The position numbers were made by a program, and so were the translations under genes. Positions 16,930 to 31,100 of a stretch of DNA of 64,000 bases are shown piece after piece. Source of the DNA: Sphagnum compactum. Lineage: Eukaryota; Bryophyta; Sphagnopsida; Sphagnales. The stretch spans positions 10,288,875 to 10,352,874 of the forward strand of contig OZ234495.1 of NCBI GenBank assembly GCA_965153455.1, read 5' to 3'. Every line of letters starts with the position of its first letter. Position 1 is the first letter of the stretch. The notes below the pieces were generated by a model. The model saw nothing but the letters and a program-made list of their open reading frames with translations. It did not search any database and was not told the DNA's origin.

Positions 16930-17400
16930 TTTTTTTTTTAAATTTATAATTTTCATGTTTTTGTTGGTGTTTGATGCTCAATTGTGTTGTTATCAATGTT
17001 TAGTGATCATCACATTGTTGATCATGTCTTGCGTTCATCGTGTTTTGGTTGTTATTTGGTGTTGTGTTGTTCATGTGTAACATTCATCTTGTTATTGTTG
17101 TTATTTGAAGCACATTGTGCTGTTTTTGTTGTTAGATATTAATTGTGTTTTTATTATTGCCAAACAATCATCATGTTATTGCTATTATTTAACACTCGTT
17201 GTGTTGTTGTTGCTTAACAGTTGAATTGTGTTGTTCGATGTTTTTCATTGTGTTGTCATTGTTGTTGTTCAACACTCATCGTGTTGTTGTAGTTACTTTA
17301 TGCTCATCATATTGTTGTTAATTGACATTCATCATATTATTGTTGTTAATCAACGTTCATTGGGTTGTTCATTGGGTTGTTGTTATTAATCATCATAACC
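16930..17400. repeat. Degenerate TTG-rich repeat
   Basis: The phrases 'cattcatcNtgttNttgttgttatt' and 'cactcatcgtgttgttgt' recur about every 30-45 bases. The copies are diverged and interrupted. A poly-T run opens the block at 16925-16939. No coding function is seen. Confidence 0.6.
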
Positions 17401-19340
17401 TTAAAATCTTAAAATGAAGTTTAAAAACTAGTTTAATATAATGTGGACTACTTCTAAATGAATTAAGAATCAATTGAGAGAAAATTAGTTAGGCATGAAA
17501 ATAAATAAAAAATAAAGAACTAGACAAGGTATTAAAAATTAATTAATTTGAAAACCATCTTTATTTTTAAAAAAATTGAAAATTAAATCCCAAACTAGCA
17601 ATTATGAGAAAAAAATTAATTATAATTCAACACCAGTTCAGACTAAGTCTATATTAACTAAGTTTCTTGTCTTGAGCATCAATTAGGATGTTAATCCATT
17701 ATGTGGTTCGATAATGTGCAATTAATTTGGGAATTTAAAAATTTAGGTTCATTAAGTGAGTGCAAGGGGATTGGGGTCACTAACATTCGTTGGTTTAGTG
17801 GAAATCTTTATATTAGGCCGGGGTGAACCATCCTAAACCCCGGTACCTTTAAAAGACGTAGTTAATACTCAAATACTCAAGGGTCGTTATTGTAGGCAAT
17901 ACAAAAGCATTGCTTGCTTCTTTTTTTTCCATGGCTACCTATTTGTTTGTCTAAAATGTGTCAAGAAATGCCCAAACACATTTTGGTGTCGCCCATTATA
18001 GACTTTGTGTCAGGTTATGCACATTTTGGGCCTATAAATTCAACCCAAACAAAACATTAGTTTGAACCTACCATAAAGGAAGGAATATTTTTTATTAAAA
18101 AAATATCTCCAACAAACCATATTGAAGGTCGTCAAACAATATTGAAATATACAAAAAAGTAATTAAAATGATGTGGATCCCATATTACCATTGAAAGGCA
18201 ATTCACCTTTTCACCATCTCCAAGGAAAAACAAATGAAGGACATTAACATTGCATAGATCAATGCTAACTTGCAAATGGACAACACATTGTGTTTACATG
18301 GCTTAACAATATGGCCAAGAATATCCCAAATGTTGTTTTGCCCATGGTGGTGAGGGAAATTTGGAACATAGATTTGGCCCAACCATCCTTGATGGTCAAG
18401 TCTCAGTTTTTATCAATCATCTTTTAAATGCCTTTGAAGTTATCAAACACTCAACATGAACAATGAATTGAATGTAGTGCAATCTACGACGCACTTTAAC
18501 CATCAATTTTTCATATTTCAATGACTTGACCTAGAGGGTTAAGGTCCTAGTTAACAAAACCCTCCTTGGTTAACCCAAATTGGAGACCATGGTTAATTTT
18601 TAAAATTTTACTACATACACAAACTCAAAATGAGGAAAAAAATAAAAAACCCTGCAAAAGAACAACATAGTTCTCCTGAGTGCTACATTTTCAAGCCCAT
18701 AAAAAGTGTTGATAAACAAATTTCGGCTTCAATAAACAAACATTTCAAAAAGTTTTAGGAGGAAGTGACCTTAATTTTCTAAAATTTCGGCATTTTAAAA
18801 ATAATATAATTTTTGCCAAAACCTAAAAAGGTACCACGGTATAAGTCATGTTGAAGTAGCCACAAGCCTTATTGTGATGTGTGGATATTTCATCTAGAAC
18901 CACAAACAATGAACATTGTATACATTTCCAACCCCATTTGCATTCAATGCCACACAAAGATCTAAGGAACCCAAAACAACACAAACCTCAATATACATAT
19001 CCGTGCAAAACTTGAAATACTTGACCTTGAAGATCAATACTCAAATGTTGGTTGATCCATTCCAATGAACGGTGTTGATTCGGTGTCACTATTGGAACAT
19101 GGATTCGTTTTCGAAATTGAAATGTTCCAAAAACTTTCCAAATTTCTAATCACAATTGAGGATCCTAGTTTTTGTAGCAACTATAAAATAGATGGCCTTG
19201 AAAATTGATTACTATTAGAATCAATTGGTATTAAGGTTCCATAAACTTTTACATCCTTGGCCCATCCCACTTGTTGGCTATTGCCTTATGACAAACAAGG
19301 AGAGGGTGGTCAACAATGGTTCAAACAAATTATGAATGAA
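17401..19340. other. AT-rich intergenic DNA, no gene seen
   Basis: Neither strand has a recognisable domain or consistent splice model. I found no terminal repeats. It separates the divergently transcribed CSY and RPS16 genes. Confidence 0.45.
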
Positions 19341-19355
19341 CGGTTTTCATCCATG

Positions 19356-19364
19356 AAACCCTAA
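19356..19364 (+). promoter_or_regulatory. Telobox upstream of RPS16
   Basis: The sequence aaaccctaa lies 162 bases before the RPS16 start codon. Teloboxes are a known element of plant ribosomal-protein and other translation-related promoters. That it acts here is inferred from position and motif only. Confidence 0.5.
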
Positions 19365-19479
19365 GTTGTATTTGCTGGTTGTGAGCGAGCATCTCTTTGT
19401 GCGAAGGTGCGGTGGCCAGAGATGGCGATGGTCTGAAGAACTGTTGCAACACATTTTCCCGTAGAAGCGAAGCGAAGGG

Positions 19480-19509
19480 AAGAAGAAGAAGAAGAAGAAG
19501 AAGAAGAAA
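19480..19509. repeat. (AAG)n microsatellite before RPS16 start
   Basis: About ten AAG units end 16 bases before the RPS16 start codon. Read in the RPS16 frame, the surrounding run encodes nine Arg in a row. Purine-rich or CT-rich leaders are common in plants. Confidence 0.85.
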
Positions 19510-19525
19510 GACTCAGAGGGAAGTG

Positions 19526-20539
19526 ATGGGGGTCGTGAGGCTCAGGCTCGCACGTTTCGGTCGCAAGAATTTGCCTTTCTACCGTATCTTTGTCGCAGAT
19601 AGTCGGGCGCCCCGTGACGGCAAGCATATCGAGGTTGTCGGCCACTACAATCCTCTTCCTGGTACGTGTTTATCTGTGTGTATTTTTTTTATCTTCTCTC
19701 TCCCCTCCCACCCTTTGAATCTTTCTTTCCAAGAGTTTTCCTTTCATATTTCGTAGACCTGATTTGCTTTTAGGTCATGAGAGGGATCTCTTTTGATCTC
19801 TTTGTTTTTTTTATCGTCAACAACTTTCTTGCTTCTTTTTCTTCTAGGACAATACCTATTAGGTCGCAGGTTTTCGGTTTCCCTGAGGGATAGATCTATG
19901 CATGGTAAAAGCTGTCCCTTTTCTGCGCACAAGTTTAATGTCAGCTTTTTGTTGTGTATCTTATTGCATGCATAGAGTAGTGCTCGTTGAGTGATATCAA
20001 TGTGGGGGAGCGGGGGTTTGAGATGATGGTTTGAATTCATGCCAGGGAAGGATGGTATGAAGCGTATTGGGGTCAGGAGCGAGAGAATCAAGTAAGTTTT
20101 CCCTCGCCCTAATCCCTAAAAGTTCTTGTATTTGTGTGTGTGTGTGTGTGTCTCTCTCTCTCTCCACTCTCTTCGTGTTGGCCTCCTATGTATATGTGTG
20201 CTGCAGGTTTGCGTTCTGTTATTCTTTGTCCTTTATTCTGTTGACACTCTTTTGTATTTCATGTTTAGATGTTCCATGCCTTAAGTTGCCCCTTTGCTTC
20301 ATGTGTTCTTCGTCATGTGTTGTTCCTATCATCTTAACTGATCTCGTTGCTAGGGTGGAAGCCCTGCATTTAGGTTTGGTTTGAATTTTGGCAGTCCTGA
20401 GATAGGATCTGCACTTGGCAGGTACTGGCTATCAGTTGGAGCACAGCCATCGGATGTTGTTCGAAGATTACTTTACAAAGCAGGACTCTTGCCACCTCCA
20501 CCCCAACCCTATATGCCCAAGAAAGGACCCAAACCTTAA
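19526..20539 (+). CDS. RPS16: Organellar small-subunit ribosomal protein bS16, 3 exons
   Basis: A nuclear gene for the bacterial-type S16 protein of the organellar 30S subunit, which binds 16S rRNA during assembly. Exons 19526-19661, 20046-20091 and 20422-20539 (intron phases 1 and 2) give 99 aa. Family blocks are clear: [15 protein letters not shown] at the N-terminus, [35 protein letters not shown], and a Pro-rich C-terminus ([10 protein letters not shown]). The [15 protein letters not shown] and GAQPSD versions match the nuclear S16 of plants rather than the plastid-genome copy. That protein has been reported to reach mitochondria, and in some plants plastids, without a cleaved presequence. 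An in-frame ATG at 19397 with no stop before 19526 would add 43 residues including the Arg run. I prefer 19526 because the family starts there. It is divergent from CSY. Confidence 0.93.
20133..20164. repeat. (TG)n(TC)n microsatellite in RPS16 intron 2
   Basis: A run of TG followed directly by TC dinucleotides, about 32 bases. It is intronic and so probably neutral, but polymorphic. Confidence 0.85.
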
Positions 20540-23500
20540 GAACTTTTATAGTACATCTGAGATGGTTTTAAGTCTGTTTTGAACGTCTGTAACTGACTGC
20601 TTTTTAGTTCAGCTGTCAACAGCCGCTTGAGCTGGTGGATGTATATCTGGAGACACAGCTTTGATATACCTGCCATTTTCTCAGGGAAAGTAGAGGACTG
20701 ACATGATGGTTGTAAATTTAATTGTGGTTTTTGGTTGAAATTGTCTTTCTTGAGGTGTGGCTCTTTGCACATGCAATGGCTAAAGTTCTTGTGCCAACAA
20801 TTGATGCTTGAGACTTTACAGTGGCACTGCAACTGCACATTGATTGGAGCATACTTTGCTGGAGTTGTGGATGTGAGTGAGGACAACTCGGTTAGCCACA
20901 TTGCACAAATCATTGGCATTAAGATGGAGGTGCACGCTCTTGTAGAGCTCATTACTACTGACATTTTCAAACTCAGGGATTGATTTCAGTTCACAATTGC
21001 TTGGTGTGAGAATATTGGGTATCAAGTAGTAATGCAATTGAGTAAGAACCGATGGCACAGTTTGTTGATTCCTCCGTGTTATTTTTCTACACTCATGGTC
21101 CATGGAAGTTTGAATCTTGAGTGACATGACTACCAATCTTACCTACCTGAAATCAAATCAAAATAAAAAGGCAAATCAATTGAATGTAGTACATGTGACC
21201 ATTAAACATGTCAGCAAAAAACCTATTTCTAATATTTATGACCAATCTTATATTTAATGACAATTGTGTTTACAAACTTGTTCTCAAAACAATTCTTGTT
21301 CACTAATTGAAGAACACAAAGGTGGGTGCTTGTGTTTTTTTTGGGGAACATGATTAAATCCTCATGTAACCATATATGATTATGCTTCTTCATTGAAAAT
21401 GTGATTGCATTTTGATTCTTGTGAGTAGCAAAAGCATGGATATTAGTTACACACATTTGCTCAACTATGGAAAAGTAATGACAAAAAAAGGGGAAGCAAA
21501 GAAAATACCCTTGATTGTGGCTTTGAACTCCTATTCAGCCTCTTTCCAACTGTTAAAATCCAACTTTTGATCCATTGTACATTGACCCAACCCATGGTGA
21601 TGGCCATGTTTGACCTTAGATCTTGTGTCGAATACAATAAGGTTGATATATTTGGGAGTTGCACTAAGCAGTCAAGAAATAGGGAGATCTTGAGAAATAC
21701 AGCCATCACCTTTGATAGCAGTCATCCCAAAAGACCCAACCAGGTTGCTGATTTTGCTAATCATGTTTTTATGACATCCACCAAGTCAATAGGAAAGGTT
21801 TCTTGCACGTTCAATTCAAGGTCATGGCACTTGCCAAAACTGCACTTGTGGTTAAACTACTGCAACTGTTATTGGTCTGATTCACCAGATGTTATCTGGC
21901 TGCATACGAGGTCTATCTTTGCCTCCATAAAACCACTTTATGGAGTCTAAACATATTCAGAAATGCACTTCTTGAGAATCATTGACAACTACAATTTTTC
22001 ATAGTTGATTGGATTTCTTGTGAAATGTAAAATGAACAACTTCTTGTTCACATTTCCATTGATGCTTGATGAAACTGCTTGATCACTCATCTGCCATTTA
22101 AAAAACCTTGTTTTAAATTTGGAGTTTCATAACTTTTAATAAAGACATTAATCAAACCAAACATGTGAGTACACCATATAGAACATTTCATCAAGAACAT
22201 TTCAATCTGATGTTAAGCTCCTCAATTAAACATCGTTTTCTTTTCCAAATGGACATAATTCCTAAAAAATAACTACTTTTTGAAAATGTGAGCCCAGTTT
22301 GTCATAGCCCTTTTCAAAATGTTTGTGATTAATTAAAGAATGTATTCAATTTGAGCACAATCGGCCTCACCAAGCTTTGACCCAACTTGATTTGAGACTA
22401 CATTGTAATTGCAGTCCTCAAAGGGGGAATGCAACTTGGGAGTCTTAAAAATTCTTCATTTTGATTCCCAAACATTCACCTGATCATTTGGGTGAGTGTT
22501 TCATCCTCACCATGTTTTAAGTTTCTTTCAACATGTTTCCTTGTCTTTGCACCGAGCTTGCTCTAGTAAGCCCAAAGCCATAGTTGTGCCATATTGAAAT
22601 TGATCATGAACCCCAAGTTAAGGTCACGATGTTGTGGTGTTTTACAATTTTTGGGATTTGTAACTCCCCATAAAATTGACCTATTAGGACATATTAGATT
22701 TTTTTTCATAGCCCTCCTAAATATATTTCCCATGTTATGTGAAGTTATTCAATTTGACACAATTTCCTTTCCAAATCAAATTCTAAATCATGTCAGCTTG
22801 GTGTATTGCAAATTTTTGGGCCTCATAACTCCTTGTAAATGTAATAGATTAGGATTATTAAACTTTATTCTTTTGATTTCATCAAGAACTTTCCAAAGTT
22901 GTTTGAAGTTTCTCAATCATACACAACTCTTTCCACTTTGAGTGATTAATAATCATGTTGGCACTTTGTGTTTTGATTTGTCAAATAACTAAACTATCAT
23001 GCAATTATGTTTTTAAAATGCAAACCCATCATCTTATAACTCTCATTGAAATCTTTCAAATGATACCAAGATCATTTAATTGAAACATGTTAAAACTTTC
23101 AAACATCATTTAAAAAATTGAAAACTCATTTTGAATGTTGTAACTTTGAACCTTGGGCTCGTGATTAAAGCTAGTATAAGACAAAGGGAAACCAATCGAG
23201 AGGAAAGCCATGTCATGCACCCCTACATGTTCATAGTGTGATCTTAGTGATAATTTCCAATTTTGCAACATTGAAATTCAAAACATAAGACATGTTCCCT
23301 AGTTCTCTATAATTATGACAAGGGCACAAAATCTCCAAGATGACTAAAATGGGTTGACACACTTCATAAACAACCTTCAAATAGCTTGATTGCCCAAAAC
23401 ATGTAGGAAAAAAACATTTAACTATGCAATTTGAGTGGGTACCAAATTTGAAACTCATCATGAACTCACATAGATTTCACCATGGATTGAACCCACGAAG

Positions 23501-25183
23501 AAGGAAATATTCTACATATGATATATTGTGTAGTTCCCATGGGGAATACATTGAAATGAAAAAAATTCTAAGCATTTGCAAGTCCATATTCTTAAAAATC
23601 ATTTCCCCCTCGAATATCTCACAATTTTGGAGTTTCATAATTACTAGATAGTTAACCACATTGAACATACGAGTATACCATCTTATAGCTTTTTAATCAT
23701 GTATTGATATCTTCAATTAAAAGCCATTTACTCCTCCAATTCAACTTTTAAATGATTGAAGTGTTTTTTGGTAGTTTGTGTTTAACTTTTCAAGTGGATA
23801 TAAACAAATATTTTTTGGGAAGGTGAGACCATTCACTTATAGCTACCCTTGAGATCTTCCAACAATCCCAATATCATTTTCTTAACCTTATTTCTAACAT
23901 CAAAATATCTGGAGGAATTTTAATTGCTATATTATAAATTCATGTTGGGAATCCTAGAAATGTTTTTCTTTGATATTCAAACATTCCATTTTCTCAAGTG
24001 AATATTGCACTATCCTTGAGCTGACCATGTATTGGATTTGCACTCATTTCAATCTTTTCTTAAGCTTTTAATTCAACTTTATATTCCAAAAAGGACATTC
24101 ACTGTGAGGGATTGTGTCTGTGATGACCACACAGCCTTGCAATTAGAGCTCAAAAACCATTCAAGTACAACTGTGTTGCTACTACATCCTTTAAAATGCA
24201 ACTTTTATGCAACTTCACTTTATAAATACAAGATTTAATAAATAAATTTTTCATGTTAGAAAATAAATTAGTTGTTCGGTAATTGCACCGTAATTTTAAA
24301 TGTGTTTCATATATGATAGTTTATATGCATTGTATTAACATATGTAGTCAGTCAACAAATTTGTCAGCAACATCTACTTGTAGATCATGATGACATGTTC
24401 TGTTAGGTGAAGCACATCAGGTGCTTCTTCACTCTTCAAAATGCTAAGTCATGTATCAACCCTTCAGAAACTGTTGGCTCAGGAATTGGGAAGAGGCTTG
24501 ACAACTTCACACTCATTTTTCAGTGCTTTCCTATGAAACAAAGAACAAACGGTGGGCTACTGACAAAGAGACAGATGGGGTAGGTGTTAGATGGAGCCAT
24601 ACCAATGTCTAGCAGGAACCCTATAGGTACCATTGTCTTCACATTCATCAATACCTATACGGTTAATATTTACCATCACCCAACAGCTGCATTTGCCACA
24701 GTTAATTGCATGACTATGTCACCCTCCATTGTTGCCTCTTATATGCCCTTCAACAGCTACTAGGAGCACAAGCGTAAAAAAAATTCCCTGTTTCAAGTCA
24801 AGCAGAACAAAGACAACTGCAAAAATATGGACACAAATACTGACCAGAAATTGGATACGATGGCCTCATACTGCCCAGTCCCTAGTGACAACTAACTGGT
24901 TCAATTGAGCACAGGTTCTATGACCTTCTAGCTTCTTCAGATCTATTGAAGTTAAAATTGATGACTCTGTCAACTGGGGCAGGAGGATATATTACGGACA
25001 GACAGAAAATAAACTGGAACTTGAAATTTTTTGTGTGAAGCAAGAAAATTCAGTGGAGAATAGTCAAGAATCCTTCCAAGGTGGTGTGCTGAACAGCACT
25101 TACAATCCCTCATCTTACAGATTGTGAGAAAACATATTCAACTACAAAGACGACTACAAAAAGAGCTTCCCCAGACCTGCACC
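20540..25183. other. 4.6-kb intergenic stretch without a recognised gene
   Basis: 20540 to about 20750 is probably the RPS16 3' UTR and about 24900-25183 the PIE1 3' UTR. Between 22080 and 23960 short phrases recur in diverged form: 'gagtttcataactttta' (22122), 'tttgggatttgtaactcccc' (22652), 'tttgggcctcataactcctt' (22812) and 'tttggagtttcataatta' (23625). These suggest an old tandem or LTR-derived repeat. No transposase, reverse transcriptase or terminal repeat was recognised. Confidence 0.4.
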
Positions 25184-28100
25184 TCAATCCTTCAAAAAAG
25201 TTGTTTGAACACCTTCAGGATGATGAGTGTGATGCTGCTCATCTTGTGGGAAGTGGACACCAGGTTGCTGAACATCAGGGCCCAAAGAAAGCCCCAGATC
25301 AGGGCCTAGTGAAGATTCATGGACAACCACAGAACCTACAAATAGTGGCAATGTGTTGCTGGAAAGTTGATGGTTGTTGTACAATTGCTGGTGAGGGGAG
25401 GATGCTGATGACGATGGCTGAGAGTCTGGAGGCATCTTCACAGTTCGAGAAGGTGAAGGTGATGAATAGAGGAGCTGGTGCTCTGTGTTCAGGCCTGTCC
25501 CAAGTAGATGCTGGGGAGAAGAGGTTCGCTCAGAAGAAAATGCATACCGCGTCAAATGACCTCCATGAGAGATCCTTCCAGAGGAAAATCCTGCTGACTG
25601 AAGTGAGTGAGCCTGCATCTGGGAGATGGACTCTGATGTAAGGTCACCCAAGCTCCTGGGCTGCTGCTCATTTCTTAGTGTTTCCCAATCTGAAAGCTCA
25701 TTGGACTGATTGCCAAGAGTAGAGCGGCTTCCCTGCACTTTTTGCATTCCACCTTCTGTACTCCTGGAGCCTATCACAGCACTCAAGGAATTGCTCCCCA
25801 AAGCTTCAGATGCTTCTTTCCCAGGCTGAAATTGAAACGATGATATAACTCCAGATTTTCGGTTTCCTTTGGGAACACTAAAGCCAGCTCCAGTACTTGG
25901 AGACCTTTTGGCCATATCATCTGCAAACCTCCTCAGATTTTCAAGAGGGTACTGGAGATCTGGTAAGGAAGGATTAGGCCACACCCCTGGTGGAGGAGGA
26001 TCCCATTGTAGCTGTGATAACTCCTTGGGTAGAACACTGGGTAGAGAGCTGAAAGGGTCCTGTCTAGGTACTGCAGAGACTGGCCGCCAATCAGTTCTCT
26101 TAGTGATAACAGAAGGATTACCAGAAATAGCAGGTGCTGGGAAGGAACTCTTTGTCAGTCCAACTGGTCCACGTCCAGTTCCCCTTAAGCCTCCTCTGTG
26201 TGGTGCTGGGGAGCCATTCTGTGGATCAATACCAACTCCACTCAGTGATTGATTTGCCCCTGTGGCTCTCTGTTTCGAGCTGCTCTGTCTTGTGTCACTC
26301 AATGTGGACCATAAAGCAGAGTCAGACTCATCCTTCGTTGTTCTCCTGCAAGCTGTCTCTGTCCCCTTTACTTTTCTGGACATTCCAATTCTCTCTTCTA
26401 AGCCTTGTGATACTGATGATGCTGACTCCAGCCGAGACCTCAAAGCATTTAGAGTTTCTGGTCTCATTCCAGCACCCCCTGGTGTTACACCAGTGATTGT
26501 CACCTCATCATCACTAGAGTTAATATTGTTGAGATCAATTCCTTTCTCAATAATAGCGTCAGCACGCTTGCCACCACCAGTACTAATACCAGACCCTGCT
26601 GCTGAATCTGCATTCACCTTCTGAGACCTGCTGGAAGATTTCTTTGGAGTTGCAGAAGCTCTTTTCTCCCCCTTGTGAGGAAGCTTTGCACCTCCTGTAC
26701 TGGCTTCCACACGCATCTTTGGCTTCTTTGACTTTTGAGTTTTAGCAACTGTTGTAGCATTCTGATTCCCTTCTGGTGGCAAGGGAGCCTGGTGTTGCAA
26801 GAAACCTTCCAAGTCCTTGGGTGGACCACAATCTTCACTTCCCACAGGAGCAGCAGCATCTATTGGAACATCCCCAGCAGTTTTCCCAACAGAGGAAGGT
26901 AATATTGGTGGGGGTAATGATTCTGCTGCTCCTTGTGCAGCTCTGGCTAAGGGTGTAGATAAAGAGCTGTAAGCTGCACTATTTTGCACTGAAAGCTTCT
27001 TCTTTTGCATCACAGAGGTTACAGACTGTTGGTTGGAGGGTTTATTGCCCAACTTACAGTCTCCAGGTGCTCCCTTCTCATTGTCAGCCTTTGGTATGCG
27101 AGGCTTTTTAGGTTTGGGAGGTTTATCAGGATCTGGGGCTGGACGTTTCTTCACTACATTCTTGCCTTTGGTGGGAACTTGCAGGCCAACAACACCTGTT
27201 CCAGAAGCTGCTGCTGCTGCCCACTCGTTAGCAGATCCTTCCAGACCCATTATTGCAGCAAGTCTGCAGTGCAATAGTACACCACTTAGAAATCTAAACC
27301 ACAGACAATAAGTGCTTCAATTAAGCAGAGAAACTTGTATCCACTATAGACTCTTTGAACCAAATTGGGTTTGACAGAATGGTTGGCAAGATGTGAATGA
27401 CTCCAAACTGGTGGGGACAACAACACATTACATACCTGTACCGCTGATCAACCAGCACCTCTGCTGTATGACGGAAAGCCTTTGCAGAGACATGGGGTAC
27501 CACTGACACTGAGGAGATTCCAAGCAGGTCCTCAATAGAAACTGGTGGCTTAAATTGTGAAGTAGCTGGCTGTATATGTCCACTCAAAGAAGAAGTGGTA
27601 TCATTAGACCCCACCAAAAAGTCCTGGACAGAAAAAGATTCATCAACACTGCTTGCCAGATCTTTAGGAGACCGCATCATTTGCCCAGGGGGAACATGAG
27701 CTGAAGCCACCTTTCTTTCTGTCTTATCTGACTGGATTAGCACTTTCAAAACTTCAGCTGGATTTGGTCTTCCAGCATGACGCCTGTTGACAAATGGCCC
27801 ATTCAAGTGAACAGATGGCCTACGCAAGTTAGGGATAGTAACAAAAGGCCGTCCCCGAGGAGAGTGCGCAAAGAGTATTGGCTTCTCCAGGTTTTGCTGA
27901 CTAGCAGCCCTTCTCTGAGCTTGCACTGCATTCAGTAATGCAGCAAAGTGCCGCGGTAGCAGCAGTTCATCATCTGGGAGCTGCTGTACCACATCTAAAA
28001 GTCTTTTTGTGTGTTCCTGAAATAGAATAAAATTGTGTCAGTTGATGGAAAGTAAAAGAAGAATTTCATTAGAAATCTGTGACTAATAAATAGCCCCTGC

Positions 28101-31100
28101 ATTTACCTCAAGAGGTGACTAATGCTTAAGTACAAAATTCACACCAAGAAAGTGCAACCAGAAGACATCAAAGGGAAGCAAGCACACCTCTGTCACTTTG
28201 AGCTGTGCATTACTGGCAGCATTGAGGGTGCTCTTCTCACTGCTTGGATCCCCAGTGACTGCTGCTCCATTCTGAACTAGCAGCTGGCGAAACCTTTCAC
28301 GACAATGGACTGGGTGGCGGTACCGACCTCTATATATGCCCCCCTCTGGGTTGCCTGCCAGTGTTTCACTCGCCAGTAGCCAGTTCCCACCATATTCATG
28401 CACCACAGCACAAAGCACTGCATCTTCAACATGGGCCCATGGTGCAGCCTGTCGTATGTGTTCCTGTGACTTCACTACATCTTTCTTTTTCTCTTTCTCG
28501 AGCATGACTAAAGGCCCTTTCTTGATTGGCATTCCCATAATGGAGATCTTGCCTCCTCCCTTGTTCTTTATGAAAGGCATCCCTGGTGTGCCTGGAATAA
28601 CTGGATCTCCGTCCACCACACTACCTTCTAGGCCAACCAACCCTGGCCAGGAAGATTCACTTGCATCACCTGGTAACTTTCTGAAGTCACTTTCAGATAG
28701 ATTCTTCTTCCCCTTCACCTACAAGATAGTAACATAACCGATGGTACAATGAGTCTTATGTGGAGTCCTGCTGCTTTAATCAAGAGCAATAGAAAGAAGC
28801 GCACCAGGATCAAAGGAGGTCAATATGTTACCCAACAACAAAATAAACAGAAAATTGACAGTATTGTACATAGCCTCACCTACAGTTCCTTGCATATGAA
28901 GACAGAACCCTCAAAAGTCACTAGATTTTTGGAGATGAGGTGCTATAAGATATTTCCTACAAAGTCAGCAACACAACCTTTTCCATGCTGATCCCTGTGT
29001 CCTTGAATGGTTCCTTCCTCAACTTCTTTGAGTGCATGTCAACCAACATCTCTTCACCCAGAATCTTTTGTGCTTTTCGTTTTCGTTGTGAAGGACAGGG
29101 CAAATTCGATTGGTCAGACTGTGAATCTATGTACAGAGGATCACTAGAACCAGGCAGATATTCTTCTGCTAATGGTGTCTCAATGCCAGAAGCAGTCATC
29201 AGAGAACCCTCAGCCAAAGATTTAAACTTGGCTTTCTTTGCGTTCTTTCCTTTTGACTTCAGACTGAAGTTCTCTGCTCCCCAAATTGATGCAGCACCTT
29301 CAGCTATAGACCTGTTGCATAGAGAATTCTCAGAGAAAAGGTACAATTTCAAGGGTTCTGCAAGAGACCCAAAGATGTGGAGGCATTAATTAATAATGCA
29401 GCCAAACTAATACATAACAATCACAGCATAAAAAACAGCCAATGTACATACTGCAAAAAGGAAATGCCAGAACTTAACAAGATTCATTTCATACATGTAC
29501 CTGTCAGCATCACGCATATCTTCTTCCATAGCTTCCCATTCCAGCTGCCTCTGGTTTTCCTGATTTAGACAGAAGAAACTTATCACTGCAAACTTCAAGT
29601 TGCAGCACTAGACTTTGGCAAGGTAAATTAAATGAGGACCAGTGAATGTGGCTTATGCCACCAACCTTACTCTGCCTATCCATAATCACAGTTCACATTT
29701 CTCTCACAAGCAACCTTCCACCAACCTCACAACCTCAATACTCCATACCTGCTGCTGAGCAAGGACCTCAACTTGCTGATGATATGCTTGGTCTGCAAAT
29801 GCTGTGTCCCAGTCTGCAAAGTTTTTACCCCAGTACAAAAGAACATGTTAGACACAACACTCCTGCCATAGAATGGAATAACTGCATCAAGTTCTCTACA
29901 CACAGACTAAAATAAACTGACAGTACAAACAATCAAGTTCCTTCACTTCTTTGATGTCAACCTAATCAGATCTGGTGTGTCAGAAGAAGGTGGTGAGCTT
30001 TGTGTTCCCAACAGAGAAGCTAACATACTCTCATAAAATAGTGGTTCATTGTCCTCATCAATCTCTGTCTCCTGTTCCTCTTTTAATTTCTCCAGCTGAT
30101 CCAGTTCCCACTCCCTTTCCTCGAATGCAACCTGTACCCAACAAATGTAAGATTGCCTCCAATGCCTCTACAATCTGTCCATGAACTTAGATTCCTGGCC
30201 AAATAATGCACAAAGAAGAATGCCTCTGCAACTTGCACAAATTTGAAAGATGTCTATGCTCTGAGTTTACAGCTCCATCCATATAGAAGGGAAATGTTGG
30301 CAGTTCTGCAATACTCAACAAACTCATTTCAAATATCTAGAAGGAACACTGAAGCAGGAAAAGACAGTACCTGCGCCTCAATGGCAAGATTGTTCACCCG
30401 TGGATCCCAAAGCTCAAGAAACCGCATTGCATACCGCTCCACGGGTCGAAGTTGGTCCTCAAAAGAGGTCTTTTCACGACCTGCTGCTGCTGCAGCTGCT
30501 GCCATCTGCCGAACATCAGCCAGCATATCCATATCCTCTTCAACATCAGCAGGAATAAGAGATGTGCCTGCAAGAGTGCTCTCCTCAGCCACAGGAGCTG
30601 CATCACCCTCTTCTGACTGTTGGTCTACTCTTGAGGCTCCAGGGACCCCCATCACTTCAGATTCCAACATCCCAGGAGTGGAAACTCCCTTTCCTGCTTC
30701 CTCATCATCACCTAGATCTTCATCATCTATGTTTCCAGCGAAAACTTCCTCAGTAAATTCTTGGTTTTCAGCAGCTTCTTCTTGCTCAACTCGCTTCATT
30801 GCCATATAATCTGCCTCATCCTCTGCATTTTTTAGTGCAGCTTCTACCTCTGCAACTGAAAGCTCCCTTTGCTCAGGTCCTTCAATGGAAGGAACAGGAA
30901 CATTGGCTGTAATCAAGGCTGTGCCTTGACCTTTACCATCAGCTCCATCCAGTTTCACACCCTTCAGCCCAGAGAAAAGCTCCATTGGGTCAAGCTTCTT
31001 GAAAAACTCTGTGTTGTAACTGCCACTCTGTATCACCAAGTCATCCAATATGCGCTTTTGGTTTGCTTTCTTCAGTATGTTTTCCTCTATGGTACTCTCA

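Noticed and set aside
19397-19756. Treating the whole open frame as the RPS16 protein
   Set aside because: The 3' part runs into the first intron past the GT donor at 19662, and the other exons match the family exactly. Only the upstream extension stays an open question.
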